A stretch of 64,000 bases of DNA, taken from the NCBI RefSeq assembly GCF_041624475.1, contig NZ_JBFJUX010000004.1, forward strand, positions 62,001 through 126,000, read 5' to 3'. Source of the stretch: Litorivivens sp041624475 (GTDB lineage: Bacteria; Pseudomonadota; Gammaproteobacteria; Pseudomonadales; Spongiibacteraceae). Below, piece after piece: positions 1-8,597 of this stretch (the first letter of the stretch is position 1; the number at the start of each line of letters is the position of its first letter). A program made the translations under genes and the position numbers. The notes below the pieces were generated by a model. It was not told the origin of the DNA, ran no database searches, and worked only from the letters and a program-made list of their open reading frames with translations.

Positions 1-2
1 TT

Positions 3-113
3 ACCGACGAGGCGGGTACGTTGTTATACGCGGACCTGACCGATAACTACCGGGTGCGACCCGAGCCCGCTACTTTTCTCTCGATACTGGACAAGGACAC
101 CGCACATGCCTGA
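3..113 (+). CDS. C-terminal end of an unidentified protein (partial)
   Basis: An open frame runs from the window edge to a TGA at 111-113 and encodes about 36 residues ending in DKDTAHA. It overlaps the start of the Nudix gene by 8 nt, the kind of coupling seen within operons, so it is probably the last codons of an upstream gene co-transcribed with the Nudix hydrolase. The fragment is too short for me to recognise a family, and no function is proposed. Confidence 0.5.
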   Translation, partial: TDEAGTLLYADLTDNYRVRPEPATFLSILDKDTAHA

Positions 114-777
114 AGGCACTGCCATACGCCCGGCGGCGACGCTGGTTTTGCTGCGCGAATCGGCGGGGCAACTCGAAACCCTGTTGCTGAGACGCAAAAG
201 TAAAAGCGGCAAGGGGGCCTGGGTTTTTCCCGGCGGTGTGGTGGAGCCGCAAGACGGTAGTGAAGGTGACGAGGAACTGGCCGCCCGTATGGCCGCGGTG
301 CGTGAAACCCGGGAAGAGGCGGGGATCGACGTCGACCCGGAGTCGCTGCAGTTTATTTCCCACTGGACCACACCCGATGCACCGGAAGTCTCGAAGAAAC
401 GGTTTTCTACCTGGTTTTTTCTCAGCGCTCAGCCGGTGGCGGACATCGAAGTGGACAATGAAGAGATCGACGCTTACCGCTGGGTAATCCCCGAACAGGC
501 GATTGCAGAGCACGTGGCGGGCGAGCTGAAAATGCTGCCGCCAACGATTGTGACCCTCACCGAACTGGCTGATTGCATTGACGCGGCAGCGGCTGAAGCG
601 TTTTATCGGCGACGCGAAGTGCCTTATATCGCACCGCGACTGGCCACCGTCGATGACAAGATTTGTATGTTGTACGCCGGTGATGCGGGCTACGAGTCGA
701 CAGATGCTTCGGTGCCGGGCTCACGCAACCGCTGTTGGCTGGAAGGCCATTGCTGGCGCTACGAGTACGAGGACTGA
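106..777 (+). CDS. Nudix hydrolase, NUDT19-like
   Basis: A 223-residue soluble protein with a Nudix fold. The Nudix box is clear at roughly residues 43-76: PGGVV, an acidic insertion, then AAVRETREEAGI with the metal-binding REXXEE core. The spacer inside the box and the total length resemble the NUDT19/RP2p-like branch, whose members hydrolyse acyl-CoA or other nucleoside diphosphate-linked substrates. The substrate here cannot be read from the sequence. The C-terminal tail is rich in Cys, Arg and Trp and has no evident domain. The ATG at 106 lies inside the end of the preceding gene, which suggests translational coupling. The next gene converges from the opposite strand. Confidence 0.85.
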   Translation: MPEGTAIRPAATLVLLRESAGQLETLLLRRKSKSGKGAWVFPGGVVEPQDGSEGDEELAARMAAVRETREEAGIDVDPESLQFISHWTTPDAPEVSKKRFSTWFFLSAQPVADIEVDNEEIDAYRWVIPEQAIAEHVAGELKMLPPTIVTLTELADCIDAAAAEAFYRRREVPYIAPRLATVDDKICMLYAGDAGYESTDASVPGSRNRCWLEGHCWRYEYED

Positions 778-824
778 CCGCGGCAGCGGCGTTTTCGCTT
801 TTAGGTAAGACATCCGACCGCCAA

Positions 825-1406
825 TCAAAGATTCCCCACTCGCCAGCGCCGCTCCCAGGCATCAAAGACCCGCCGGGGATACCAGTATTTGCCGTAGCTG
901 CCGTTATAACGCGCCAGCGCATGCATCAGGTTGCCTTTTTCTTTCTCCACATAATATTGAAGAATGCGACAGCCGTAGCGCAGGTTGGTGTATGGGTCGG
1001 TGAGGTTGTCTTCCGGGCGGCCAATTTCATTTTTCCAGAAAGGCATAATCTGCATTAGACCCTGGGCGCCGGCACTGGAGACCGCGTAGCGGTCAAAGGC
1101 GCTTTCCACCTCAATCAATGCCAGCACCAGATCGGGTTTCAGATTGGCGGCGCGGGCTTCCTGATGCACGGCCCGGAGCAAGTCGAGGCGGGTTTGCGGG
1201 TCGTCGATAAAACGCTCCAGCCGCCCGGACATATCCAGAAGCCAGACCTCGGCGTCAAAGCGATCCCGAAAGCTGCTTGCTTCATTAATCGTGCTGATCA
1301 GGAACTGGCGCAGTTCAGTGCGCTCTGCATCGCCGCTCGCCGGCTGGGCGCCCACAGCTGCGGCCCAGAACCACAACAGCAGAACCAGCAGTTTTGGGCC
1401 CGGCAA
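825..1406 (-). CDS. Lytic transglycosylase, SLT domain, secreted
   Basis: Peptidoglycan lytic transglycosylase of the soluble-lytic (SLT/GH23) family, predicted periplasmic. The N-terminus is a signal peptide (PGPKLLVLLLWFWAAAVGA then Q). The catalytic region contains ALIEVESAFD with the expected glutamate, followed by GAQGLMQIMP and the ALARYNGS motif near the end. I prefer a TTG start at 1406, one base after the proS stop: GAGG sits 6 nt upstream and the resulting protein begins directly with the signal peptide. An ATG at 1448 would add 14 unlikely residues inside proS. The gene is thus probably translated from the proS message. The family cleaves the MurNAc-GlcNAc bond to form 1,6-anhydro ends. 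Confidence 0.87.
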   Translation of the reverse strand: MPGPKLLVLLLWFWAAAVGAQPASGDAERTELRQFLISTINEASSFRDRFDAEVWLLDMSGRLERFIDDPQTRLDLLRAVHQEARAANLKPDLVLALIEVESAFDRYAVSSAGAQGLMQIMPFWKNEIGRPEDNLTDPYTNLRYGCRILQYYVEKEKGNLMHALARYNGSYGKYWYPRRVFDAWERRWRVGNL

Positions 1407-1407
1407 T

Positions 1408-3132
1408 TCAGGCCTCAGCGAGTTTGTTGGAAATAAAGCTGACCACATCGTCTAGGCGGATATCTTCGTTATTTTCGGCGCGGCGATGCCGGTATTCCAG
1501 TGTACCGTTATCCAGACCGCGATCGCCAATGACGATGCGGTGCGGAATGCCAATCAGCTCGATGTCCGCGAACTTTACGCCCGGGCGTTCATTGCGATCA
1601 TCCATCAGCACATCGATGCCCGCCGCGGTAAGCTCCCGATAGAGCTTTTCAGTGGCTTCTTTTACCTGTTCGGATTTCTGCATATTCAGCGGTACCAGCG
1701 CCAGCTGGAAGGGAGCAATGGCCTCTGGCCAGATAATGCCCTGGGCGTCGTGGTTCTGCTCGATAGCCGCCGCTACAACCCGGGTTACGCCGATGCCGTA
1801 GCAGCCCATGGTTACAGTGGCTTCCTTGCCGGCTTCGTCCAGCACTTTGGCATTCAGCGCTTCGGAATATTTGTAGCCGAGCTGGAAAATATGGCCCACT
1901 TCGATACCGCGCTTGATCAACAGATTGCCCTGGCCATCGGGGCTGGGGTCGCCCGCCACCACATTGCGGATATCGGCGATGTTGCTGAGCTCTGCGTCGC
2001 GCTCCCAGTTGGCGCCTGTGTAGTGAAAATCGTCCTCGTTGGCGCCGCAGACAAAGTCATTGAGTTCGGCGGCACTGCGGTCAATGACCATCGGCAAGGT
2101 GAGGCCGACCGGGCCAATAGAGCCGGCACTGCAGCCGAGGACTTTCTTGATTTCTTCGTCGGAGGCGAGCGTCAGCGGTGAGAAAACGCCGGGCTGTTTT
2201 TCCGCCTTGATTTCGTTCAGTTGATGGTCGCCGCGCAATACCAGTGCAATCAGGCCCGCTTTTTCGCCCTCGTCATCGGCGCCATGCACCAGCAGGGTTT
2301 TCACTGTTTGACTCGGGCTTACCGACAGGGTTTTACAGACTTCCTCAATGGTCTTGGTGGCGGGCGTGGATACTTTTTCCAGTGCTGCGCTGGCAGTCCC
2401 GCGCTTGCCCAGAGCGACGGCTTCGGCCATTTCGATATTGGCGGCGTAATCGCTGCTGTCGGAAAAGGCGATATCGTCTTCACCGGAATCAGCCAGCACA
2501 TGAAACTCGTGGGAGCCTGTGCCACCGATAGAGCCGTTGTCGGCGATAACCGGGCGGAAATCCAGGCCAATGCGTTTGAAGATGGCGGAATAAGCCTGAT
2601 ACATCTTTTCATAGGTCTCGGCCAGCGAGTCCTGATCCAGATGAAAGGAGTAGGCATCTTTCATAATGAACTCACGTGAGCGCATTACGCCAAAGCGGGG
2701 GCGGATCTCGTCGCGGAACTTGGTCTGTATCTGGTAGAGGTTGATCGGCAGTTGCTTGTAGCTGCGGATCTCATTGCTGACCAGCTGGGTAATGACCTCT
2801 TCGTGGGTCGGCCCCAGGCAGAAGTCGCGATCATGCCGGTCCTTGATGCGCAGCAGTTCCGGGCCGTATTGCTGCCAGCGTCCCGACTGCTCCCACAGCT
2901 CGGCGGGCTGAACCACCGGCATCAGCACTTCCAGCGCGCCGCTACGGTTCATCTCCTCGCGAATGATGTTTTCCACTTTCTGCAGTACCCGCAGACCGGC
3001 TGGCAGCCAGGTATAAAGGCCGGAGGCGAGCTTGCGGATCAGGCCCGCCCGAAGCATCAGCTGGTGACTGATAACCTCGGCGTCGGCAGGGGTTTCTTTC
3101 TGGGTGGCAATAAGAAATTGACTAGCTCGCAT
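1408..3132 (-). CDS. proS: Prolyl-tRNA synthetase
   Basis: Class II aminoacyl-tRNA synthetase of 574 residues, the usual length of the bacterial long form. It carries the N-terminal catalytic motifs (motif 2 at FRDEIRPRFGVMRSREF), an inserted YbaK-like editing domain at about residues 225-385, and the C-terminal anticodon-binding domain (about 470-570, with LMDDRNERPGVKFAD). It charges tRNA-Pro in the cytoplasm, and the insertion domain hydrolyses mischarged Ala-tRNA-Pro. The start MRASQFL is the family's typical N-terminus. The gene is transcribed away from the HIT-family gene, with 74 bp between the two starts. Its stop almost abuts the TTG start of the lytic transglycosylase. Confidence 0.98.
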   Translation of the reverse strand: MRASQFLIATQKETPADAEVISHQLMLRAGLIRKLASGLYTWLPAGLRVLQKVENIIREEMNRSGALEVLMPVVQPAELWEQSGRWQQYGPELLRIKDRHDRDFCLGPTHEEVITQLVSNEIRSYKQLPINLYQIQTKFRDEIRPRFGVMRSREFIMKDAYSFHLDQDSLAETYEKMYQAYSAIFKRIGLDFRPVIADNGSIGGTGSHEFHVLADSGEDDIAFSDSSDYAANIEMAEAVALGKRGTASAALEKVSTPATKTIEEVCKTLSVSPSQTVKTLLVHGADDEGEKAGLIALVLRGDHQLNEIKAEKQPGVFSPLTLASDEEIKKVLGCSAGSIGPVGLTLPMVIDRSAAELNDFVCGANEDDFHYTGANWERDAELSNIADIRNVVAGDPSPDGQGNLLIKRGIEVGHIFQLGYKYSEALNAKVLDEAGKEATVTMGCYGIGVTRVVAAAIEQNHDAQGIIWPEAIAPFQLALVPLNMQKSEQVKEATEKLYRELTAAGIDVLMDDRNERPGVKFADIELIGIPHRIVIGDRGLDNGTLEYRHRRAENNEDIRLDDVVSFISNKLAEA

Positions 3133-3206
3133 GCGACTCTTAGCCTTGCTGGAGAATTTTGCCGCATTTTACACGCTTCCCCGCTGGGATTGTTAGAGGA
3201 TTGCTT

Positions 3207-3611
3207 ATGTTTGAACTGGATGACCGGCTCAGGGCCGATACGGTGGAAATTGGCGAGCTGAGCCTGTGTCGGGTTTTGCTGATGAACGACGCTCAGTACC
3301 CCTGGGTGATTCTGGTGCCCCGGCGTGAAAATGTGCGCGAGATTTTTGAATTGAGCGACGCCGACCAACATCAGTTAATGATTGAGTCCAATGCGGTTGC
3401 CAAAGCCATGGCAGATCAATTTAAAGCGGAAAAAATGAATGTGGCAGCCTTGGGGAATATGGTTCCGCAATTGCATATACACCATATTGCGCGCTTCAGT
3501 AATGATGCGGCCTGGCCAAAACCGGTATGGGGTTTGCACCCTCCGATTGCCTATGGCGAAGCTGAACTGGCTGAGCGCATAAGCGTACTGAAACGCGTTT
3601 TGTTGGGCTGA
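3207..3611 (+). CDS. HIT-family nucleotide-binding protein
   Basis: A 134-residue member of the histidine-triad superfamily. The triad region reads PQLHIHHIARF, a HXHXXA variant of the usual HXHXHXX signature. The length and the start (FELDDRL) match the bacterial HIT-domain hydrolase group often encoded near proS. The family binds nucleotides and hydrolyses phosphoramidates or dinucleotides; the substrate is unknown here. The ATG at 3207 follows AGAGGA with good spacing and is preferred over a longer frame from 3159. It is divergent from proS. Confidence 0.85.
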   Translation: MFELDDRLRADTVEIGELSLCRVLLMNDAQYPWVILVPRRENVREIFELSDADQHQLMIESNAVAKAMADQFKAEKMNVAALGNMVPQLHIHHIARFSNDAAWPKPVWGLHPPIAYGEAELAERISVLKRVLLG

Positions 3612-3838
3612 TTTCCTGCGAGAGCTTTGTTGTTTGAAGTGAATGCTGAAATTCTGGTCAAATCGAACAAAAAATAGGCCTTTTTTCCCTGCAAACCCTT
3701 GTATTACAGTGCGGGATGCGCTTATATCTTGCGCAGGCTCTATATATACAGTGTGAAATCAACAGATTGTCTACTGATATATGACCTAACGACCTGTCGG
3801 GGAAACCTACTCAAACAAGACAAATGGGACTATCACCA

Positions 3839-4309
3839 ATGGCAAAGAAAGCTGCTCCGAAGAAGAAAGCACCAGCCAAAAAAGCTGCTGCTAAAAAAGC
3901 ACCCGCTAAGAAAGCACCGGCTAAGAAAGTTGCTGCCAAGAAAGCACCCGCCAAAAAAGTAGCTGCTAAAAAAGCAGCACCGAAAAAGGCCACCGGCCCA
4001 ATCAAAGAGAAAATGACCAAGAGTCAGATTCTCAACGAGATTGCTACCGCTACCGATCTGAACCGCAAGCAGGTATCTGCGGTGATGGACGAGCTGGAAT
4101 CTCTGATTGCGCGCAGCGTGTCCAAGCGTGGCCTGGGTGAGTTCACTGTGCCTGGTCTGATGAAAGTGGTTACCGTGAAGAAGCCTGCTCGCAAGGCACG
4201 CAAGGGTATCAACCCCTTCACCGGTGAAGAGACCACCTTCAAAGCCAAGCCAGCCAGCATTGCTGTTAAGGTGCGTCCGCTGAAAAAACTCAAGGAATTC
4301 GCTTCCTGA
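3839..4309 (+). CDS. HU-family DNA-binding protein with Lys/Ala-rich H1-like N-terminal tail
   Basis: A 156-residue nucleoid protein in two parts. Residues 1-48 are almost pure Lys-Ala-Pro in repeats of the type KKAPAKKA, resembling eukaryotic histone H1 tails and Pseudomonas AlgP. Residues about 55-150 form an HU/IHF-like domain (SQILNEIATATDLNRKQV through GEFTVPGLMKV and RKGINPFTGEE). The tail should bind DNA non-specifically and the HU domain should bend or bundle it. The ATG at 3839 has GGGA upstream; an in-frame ATG at 3824 would add only five residues. A strong terminator follows immediately, so the gene is probably monocistronic. Confidence 0.9.
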   Translation: MAKKAAPKKKAPAKKAAAKKAPAKKAPAKKVAAKKAPAKKVAAKKAAPKKATGPIKEKMTKSQILNEIATATDLNRKQVSAVMDELESLIARSVSKRGLGEFTVPGLMKVVTVKKPARKARKGINPFTGEETTFKAKPASIAVKVRPLKKLKEFAS

Positions 4310-4315
4310 TAGTCT

Positions 4316-4345
4316 GCCGGCCCCATTCGGGGCCGGCTTTCCCCC
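4316..4345 (+). terminator. Rho-independent terminator of the HU-like gene
   Basis: A perfect 9-bp stem (GCCGGCCCC / GGGGCCGGC, loop ATTC, 4316-4337) is followed by TTT and a pyrimidine run. It lies seven bases after the HU-like stop codon. Confidence 0.85.
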
Positions 4346-4484
4346 TCTTACACCCTCCTTCTGATCCCGGCATTTATCCTGCAGAGCTGTTTACGGTATA
4401 ATCCGCGTCCATTTTTGGGGCTTCCTCCCCCAATTGGTCTCTGAACGACGTAGCGACAGTATTAAAAGCAGCGAGGATCTCGTT

Positions 4485-4745
4485 ATGCCAATTTATGAAT
4501 ACAAGTGTGAAGATTGCGCCCATGAGCTGGAAGCCATCCAGAAAATGAGCGATGCGCCACTGGTGGATTGCCCCAACTGTGAAAAACCGGCCCTGAAAAA
4601 GCTTATTTCGGCGGCAGGATTCCGCCTGAAGGGCGGCGGCTGGTATGAAACTGACTTTAAATCCGGCAAGCGCAAGAATATTGCCGGCGAGACGTCGTCC
4701 AGCAGCAGCGACAGTAAAACAAGCTCCAGCACCGACGCCAGCTGA
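4485..4745 (+). CDS. FmdB-family zinc-ribbon protein
   Basis: An 86-residue protein of the FmdB/CxxC_CXXC_SSSS putative regulatory family. The N-terminal MPIYEYKCEDC and the later CPNC form a four-cysteine zinc ribbon, and the C-terminus is a Ser/Thr-rich tail typical of the family. ATG 4485 follows GAGGAT; the longer frame from 4434 has no such site. The family commonly sits directly before aspS in gammaproteobacteria, as here (51 bp gap). Its molecular role is poorly defined. Confidence 0.88.
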   Translation: MPIYEYKCEDCAHELEAIQKMSDAPLVDCPNCEKPALKKLISAAGFRLKGGGWYETDFKSGKRKNIAGETSSSSSDSKTSSSTDAS

Positions 4746-4796
4746 TACAGCGGCACAACTAATAGCGGCACCACCGACTCAGACAGGACACAACGC

Positions 4797-6572
4797 ATGC
4801 GAAGCCATTATTGCGGCACCCTCCGCAAAGAGCACATTGATCAGGAAGTTACCTTATGTGGTTGGGTAGACCGGCGCCGGGATCACGGCGGCGTTATCTT
4901 CCTGGATCTGCGCGATCGCGATGGCATTGTTCAGGTGGTGTTCGACCCGGATACCGAAGAGCACTTCCAGCGCGCTGACAAAGTGCGCGGCGAGTATGTG
5001 CTGCAGGTAAAAGGCCGGGTTCGCGCCCGCACCGAATCCACCGTCAACCCGAATATGGGTACCGGTGAAATTGAGGTGCTGGGCAAGGAACTGGAGATCC
5101 TTAACGCGTCAGAGACACCGCCCTTCCAGCTCGACAGTCACACCGATGTAGGTGAAGACGTGCGCCTGCGCTACCGTTTTCTGGATCTGCGCCGCAACGA
5201 GATTGCCGACAAGCTGCGACTGCGCAGCAAAATCACCTCGATTCTGCGCAATTACCTGGATGGCAACGGCTTTCTGGATATTGAAACGCCGATCCTCACC
5301 CGCGCTACGCCTGAAGGCGCTCGCGATTATCTGGTGCCCAGCCGCACCCATGCGGGCAAGTTTTTCGCGCTGCCCCAGTCGCCCCAGCTGTTCAAGCAGC
5401 TGCTGATGGTGTCGGGCATGGATCGCTACTACCAGATCGCCAAGTGCTTCCGCGATGAAGACCTGCGCGCCGACCGCCAGCCGGAGTTTACCCAGATCGA
5501 CCTGGAAACCTCCTTTATGGATCAGGACGAGATCATGGCTATCACCGAAGGCATGATTCGCCAGCTGTTCCAGCAGGTACTGAATGTTGATCTCGGCGAC
5601 CTGCCGCGCATGACCTACGCCGAAGCCATGCTGCGCTTTGGCAGTGACCGCCCGGATCTGCGTATTCCGCTGGAACTGACCGATGTGGAAGACCTGATGA
5701 AGCAGGTGGACTTCAAGGTCTTTAACGGCCCGGCCAATGATCCCAAAGGTCGCGTCGCCGCACTGAAAGTGACCGGCGGCGCCAAACTGTCCCGCAAGGA
5801 AATCGACGAATACACCAAATTTGTCGGTATATACGGCGCTAAAGGTTTGGCCTGGATCAAGGTCAATGAACTGGCCAAGGGTGTTGAAGGCCTGCAGTCA
5901 CCGATTCTGAAATTCATGCCCGATGATATCGTGCTGCAGATGATGGAGCGTCTGGCGGTAGCCGATGGCGATATTGTTTTCTTCGGCGCCGATAAAACCA
6001 GCGTGGTCAACGAAGCCCTTGGCGCGTTGCGTGTGAAACTGGGCGAAGATCTGGACATGATCGAGCGCGAGTGGGCGCCGCTGTGGGTAGTCGACTTCCC
6101 GATGTTTGAGGAAGACGGCAACGGCAACTGGACCTCACTGCACCACCCCTTTACTGCGCCGACCTGTTCACCGGAAGAGCTCGAAGCCAATCCCGGCGCG
6201 GCGCTGTCCAAGGCCTACGATCTGGTGTTGAATGGCACCGAGCTGGGCGGTGGTTCCATTCGTATTCACAAAAGCGATATGCAGCAGGCAGTATTCCGCA
6301 TTCTGGGTATCAGCAAGGAAGAGGCCGACGAGAAGTTCGGCTTCCTGCTGGATGCCCTCAAATACGGCTGCCCACCCCACGGTGGTCTGGCCTTCGGTCT
6401 GGATCGCATCGTGATGCTGATGACCGGCGCCAAATCCATCCGCGACGTGATTGCCTTCCCCAAAACCCAGACGGCCGCCTGTCTGATGACCGATGCGCCG
6501 GGTGCGGTGGAGAGCAAACAGCTCACCGAACTTAATATCCGTCTGCGCAAAACTGAGGAAAAACAGGGGTAA
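4797..6572 (+). CDS. aspS: Aspartyl-tRNA synthetase
   Basis: Class II synthetase of 591 residues, the usual bacterial size. It has an N-terminal OB-fold anticodon-binding domain (about residues 1-105, with LCGWVDRRRDHGGVIF), the catalytic core with motif 2 (CFRDEDLRADRQPEFTQID), a bacterial GAD insertion domain (about 285-420) and motif 3 near the C-terminus (GLAFGLDRIVMLM). It charges tRNA-Asp; whether it is discriminating or also charges tRNA-Asn cannot be told by eye. It lies 3 nt upstream of yebC, indicating co-transcription. Confidence 0.98.
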   Translation: MRSHYCGTLRKEHIDQEVTLCGWVDRRRDHGGVIFLDLRDRDGIVQVVFDPDTEEHFQRADKVRGEYVLQVKGRVRARTESTVNPNMGTGEIEVLGKELEILNASETPPFQLDSHTDVGEDVRLRYRFLDLRRNEIADKLRLRSKITSILRNYLDGNGFLDIETPILTRATPEGARDYLVPSRTHAGKFFALPQSPQLFKQLLMVSGMDRYYQIAKCFRDEDLRADRQPEFTQIDLETSFMDQDEIMAITEGMIRQLFQQVLNVDLGDLPRMTYAEAMLRFGSDRPDLRIPLELTDVEDLMKQVDFKVFNGPANDPKGRVAALKVTGGAKLSRKEIDEYTKFVGIYGAKGLAWIKVNELAKGVEGLQSPILKFMPDDIVLQMMERLAVADGDIVFFGADKTSVVNEALGALRVKLGEDLDMIEREWAPLWVVDFPMFEEDGNGNWTSLHHPFTAPTCSPEELEANPGAALSKAYDLVLNGTELGGGSIRIHKSDMQQAVFRILGISKEEADEKFGFLLDALKYGCPPHGGLAFGLDRIVMLMTGAKSIRDVIAFPKTQTAACLMTDAPGAVESKQLTELNIRLRKTEEKQG

Positions 6573-6575
6573 ATC

Positions 6576-7322
6576 ATGGCGGGTCACAGTAAATGGGCCA
6601 ATATCAAACACCGCAAAGCCGCTCAGGACGCCAAGCGGGGTAAGGTTTTTACCAAGATCATTCGTGAAATCGTGGTCGCCGCCAAGCTGGGCGGCGGCGT
6701 GCCGGAAGACAACCCCCGGTTGCGCGCAGTCATGGACAAGGCGCTAGCCGCCAACATGAAGAAAGACACCATCGAAAAGGCGATTGCCCGCGGTACCGGC
6801 GATGGTGACGACAGCAACTACGAAGAAGTGACCTACGAGGGCTACGGTTCCGGTGGTGTAGCGGTTTTGGTGGAATGCATGACAGACAACCGCAATCGCA
6901 CGGTGGCGGAAGTGCGCCACGCATTCAGCAAGCGCGGTGGCAATCTGGGCACTGACGGTTCGGTAGCCTATCTGTTCAGCCGTGTGGGCCTAATCAGTTT
7001 CGAACCCGGCGCCGACGAAGACGCGCTGATGGAAGCGGCGCTGGAAGCCGGAGCCGATGATCTGGTCACCAATGACGATGGTTCTATCGACGTTTACACG
7101 CCCTGGGAAGAATTCACGGCGGTAAAAAACGCCATCATTGAAGCCGGTTTCGAGCCTGTCAGCGCAGAAGTGACCATGAAGCCGTCGACAACCGTGGAGC
7201 TGGATCAAAGCGGCGCGGAAACCATTCTTGGCCTGATCGATATGCTGGAAGATCTGGACGATGTGCAGAATGTTTACACCAACGCCGAGATCCCCGACGC
7301 GGTGCTGGAAGCCCTTTCCTGA
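6576..7322 (+). CDS. yebC: YebC/PmpR-family protein
   Basis: A 248-residue protein with the family N-terminus MAGHSKWANIKHRK and conserved three-domain architecture (DNPRLR near residue 50 and NRNRTVAEVRHAFSKRGGN near residue 110). Members are reported as transcriptional regulators and more recently as translation factors that help ribosomes through polyproline stretches. It sits between aspS and ruvC, the standard gammaproteobacterial order. In this window TolA has long Pro-Lys repeats that would be a natural client, but that link is only inference. Confidence 0.95.
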   Translation: MAGHSKWANIKHRKAAQDAKRGKVFTKIIREIVVAAKLGGGVPEDNPRLRAVMDKALAANMKKDTIEKAIARGTGDGDDSNYEEVTYEGYGSGGVAVLVECMTDNRNRTVAEVRHAFSKRGGNLGTDGSVAYLFSRVGLISFEPGADEDALMEAALEAGADDLVTNDDGSIDVYTPWEEFTAVKNAIIEAGFEPVSAEVTMKPSTTVELDQSGAETILGLIDMLEDLDDVQNVYTNAEIPDAVLEALS

Positions 7323-7398
7323 TACACTGCCCTGCATAGAATAACGAAGGCCGCTCGCCCGTCTCAACGGGTGGGTCTGGCCGCCGCAGGCGGTGATC

Positions 7399-7926
7399 AT
7401 GCGCATCATTCTGGGGATAGACCCCGGCTCCGTAAAAACCGGTTTTGGCCTGATTGCCTGTCAGGGCAGCCAGCACACGTATATCAGCAGTGGTGTTATC
7501 CGCCTGCCGGTCGGCCCCTTGCCTGCCCGCCTGAAAGTTATCTTTGACTGTATTTCTGAAATTCTGGAAGAACACAGCCCCACGGAAGTGGCGGTGGAGG
7601 AAGTGTTTATGGCGAAAAGTGCCGGCAGTGCACTCAAGCTGGGGCAGGCGCGCGGGGCGGCGGTGACTGCCTGTGTCAGCCGGGGGCTGCCGGTGGCGGA
7701 ATACACCGCGCGGCAGATCAAACAGTCCGTGGTGGGTACTGGAGCTGCCAGCAAGGAGCAGGTGCAGCATATGGTAAAGACCCTGCTATCGCTGCCGTCG
7801 GCACCACAGGAAGATGCCGCCGATGCACTCGCCGCAGCCCTGTGTCACGCCCACAGTCAGCAGAGCCTGAATAAATTGAATCAGCCGACCGTACGCGGTC
7901 GAATGCGCAGGGGAAGATTGTCTTGA
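7399..7926 (+). CDS. ruvC: Holliday junction resolvase RuvC
   Basis: A 175-residue RNase H-fold endonuclease that cleaves Holliday junctions moved by RuvAB. The catalytic acidic residues fall in the conserved motifs GIDPGS near the N-terminus, VAVEEVFM near residue 66, and DAADALAAALCH near residue 140. ATG 7399 lies 8 nt after an AGG, so it is favoured over GTG 7393. The stop overlaps the TTG start of ruvA by 3 bases (TTGA), typical of the ruvCAB operon. Confidence 0.97.
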   Translation: MRIILGIDPGSVKTGFGLIACQGSQHTYISSGVIRLPVGPLPARLKVIFDCISEILEEHSPTEVAVEEVFMAKSAGSALKLGQARGAAVTACVSRGLPVAEYTARQIKQSVVGTGAASKEQVQHMVKTLLSLPSAPQEDAADALAAALCHAHSQQSLNKLNQPTVRGRMRRGRLS

Positions 7927-8522
7927 TCGGAAGAATTCGCGGCACCTTAATTGAAAAACGCGCGCCGGAAGTACTGGTAGACTGCGCCGGAGTGGGTTAC
8001 GAAGTGCTGGTGCCCATGACCACACTCTATCAGTTGCCGGAACTGGGCGCGGAAGTGATCCTGCTAACACATCACGTTGTGCGCGAAGATGCCCAGCAGT
8101 TATTCGGTTTTATCGACGCCCACAGCCGCGCTCTGTTTCGCGATTTGATCAAGGTCAACGGTGTCGGCCCCAAACTGGCGCTCACCGTGCTTTCCGGGGT
8201 CGATGTCGGCGAGTTTGTGGCACTGGTGCTGGCCGGCGATGCCGCCTCGCTAGTGAAGCTGCCCGGTGTCGGCAAGAAAACGGCCGAGCGCCTGGTGATT
8301 GAAATGCGCGACAAGCTCAAGGATTACGAGCCTGCGGCTGGTGCCAGATTGCCGAACGTAGCGCCGGCAAAAGTGGATGCTGCCAGCGAAGCTGAAGAAG
8401 CTCTTATTTCTCTCGGTTACAAACCGCAGGAAGCGGCGCGGGCGATAGCTGCCGTGGAAGGCGAAGGCTTGCCGGTAGAAGACTTAATCCGTCAGGCTTT
8501 GAAAGCTATGATAGGCAAATAG
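7923..8522 (+). CDS. ruvA: Holliday junction branch-migration protein RuvA
   Basis: A 199-residue DNA-binding subunit that tetramerises on Holliday junctions and recruits RuvB. The N-terminal OB fold (IGRIRGTLIEK) is followed by two helix-hairpin-helix motifs (NGVGPKLALTVLSG and LPGVGKKTAERLVIEM) and the flexible C-terminal RuvB-binding domain (about residues 150-199). The start is TTG at 7923, fixed by homology and by its overlap with the ruvC stop. A TTG start here would keep translation coupled and low. Confidence 0.96.
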   Translation: MIGRIRGTLIEKRAPEVLVDCAGVGYEVLVPMTTLYQLPELGAEVILLTHHVVREDAQQLFGFIDAHSRALFRDLIKVNGVGPKLALTVLSGVDVGEFVALVLAGDAASLVKLPGVGKKTAERLVIEMRDKLKDYEPAAGARLPNVAPAKVDAASEAEEALISLGYKPQEAARAIAAVEGEGLPVEDLIRQALKAMIGK

Positions 8523-8524
8523 CC

Positions 8525-8558
8525 CCCTCTTCCTAAGTGGAGAGGGCCGGGGTGAGGG
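8525..8558. repeat. REP-like palindromic element, copy A
   Basis: Between ruvA and ruvB lies an imperfect palindrome: CCCTCT...AGAGGG followed by CCGGGGTGAGGG. Its reverse complement begins CCCTCACCC, like a second copy at 47102-47134. This matches the general look of dispersed proteobacterial REP/MITE-like sequences, which can form hairpins in mRNA between operon genes. Confidence 0.6.
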
Positions 8559-8597
8559 GAATCTCGCTCGCAGTGAACCACTAGTCCAGCGACGAAC

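Noticed and set aside
1486..2181. A 231-residue frame opposite proS
   Set aside because: Shadow of prolyl-tRNA synthetase with no independent support.
8525..8558. CRISPR-like or terminator element between ruvA and ruvB
   Set aside because: There is a single palindrome without spacers and without a T-run, so it is neither a CRISPR array nor an intrinsic terminator.
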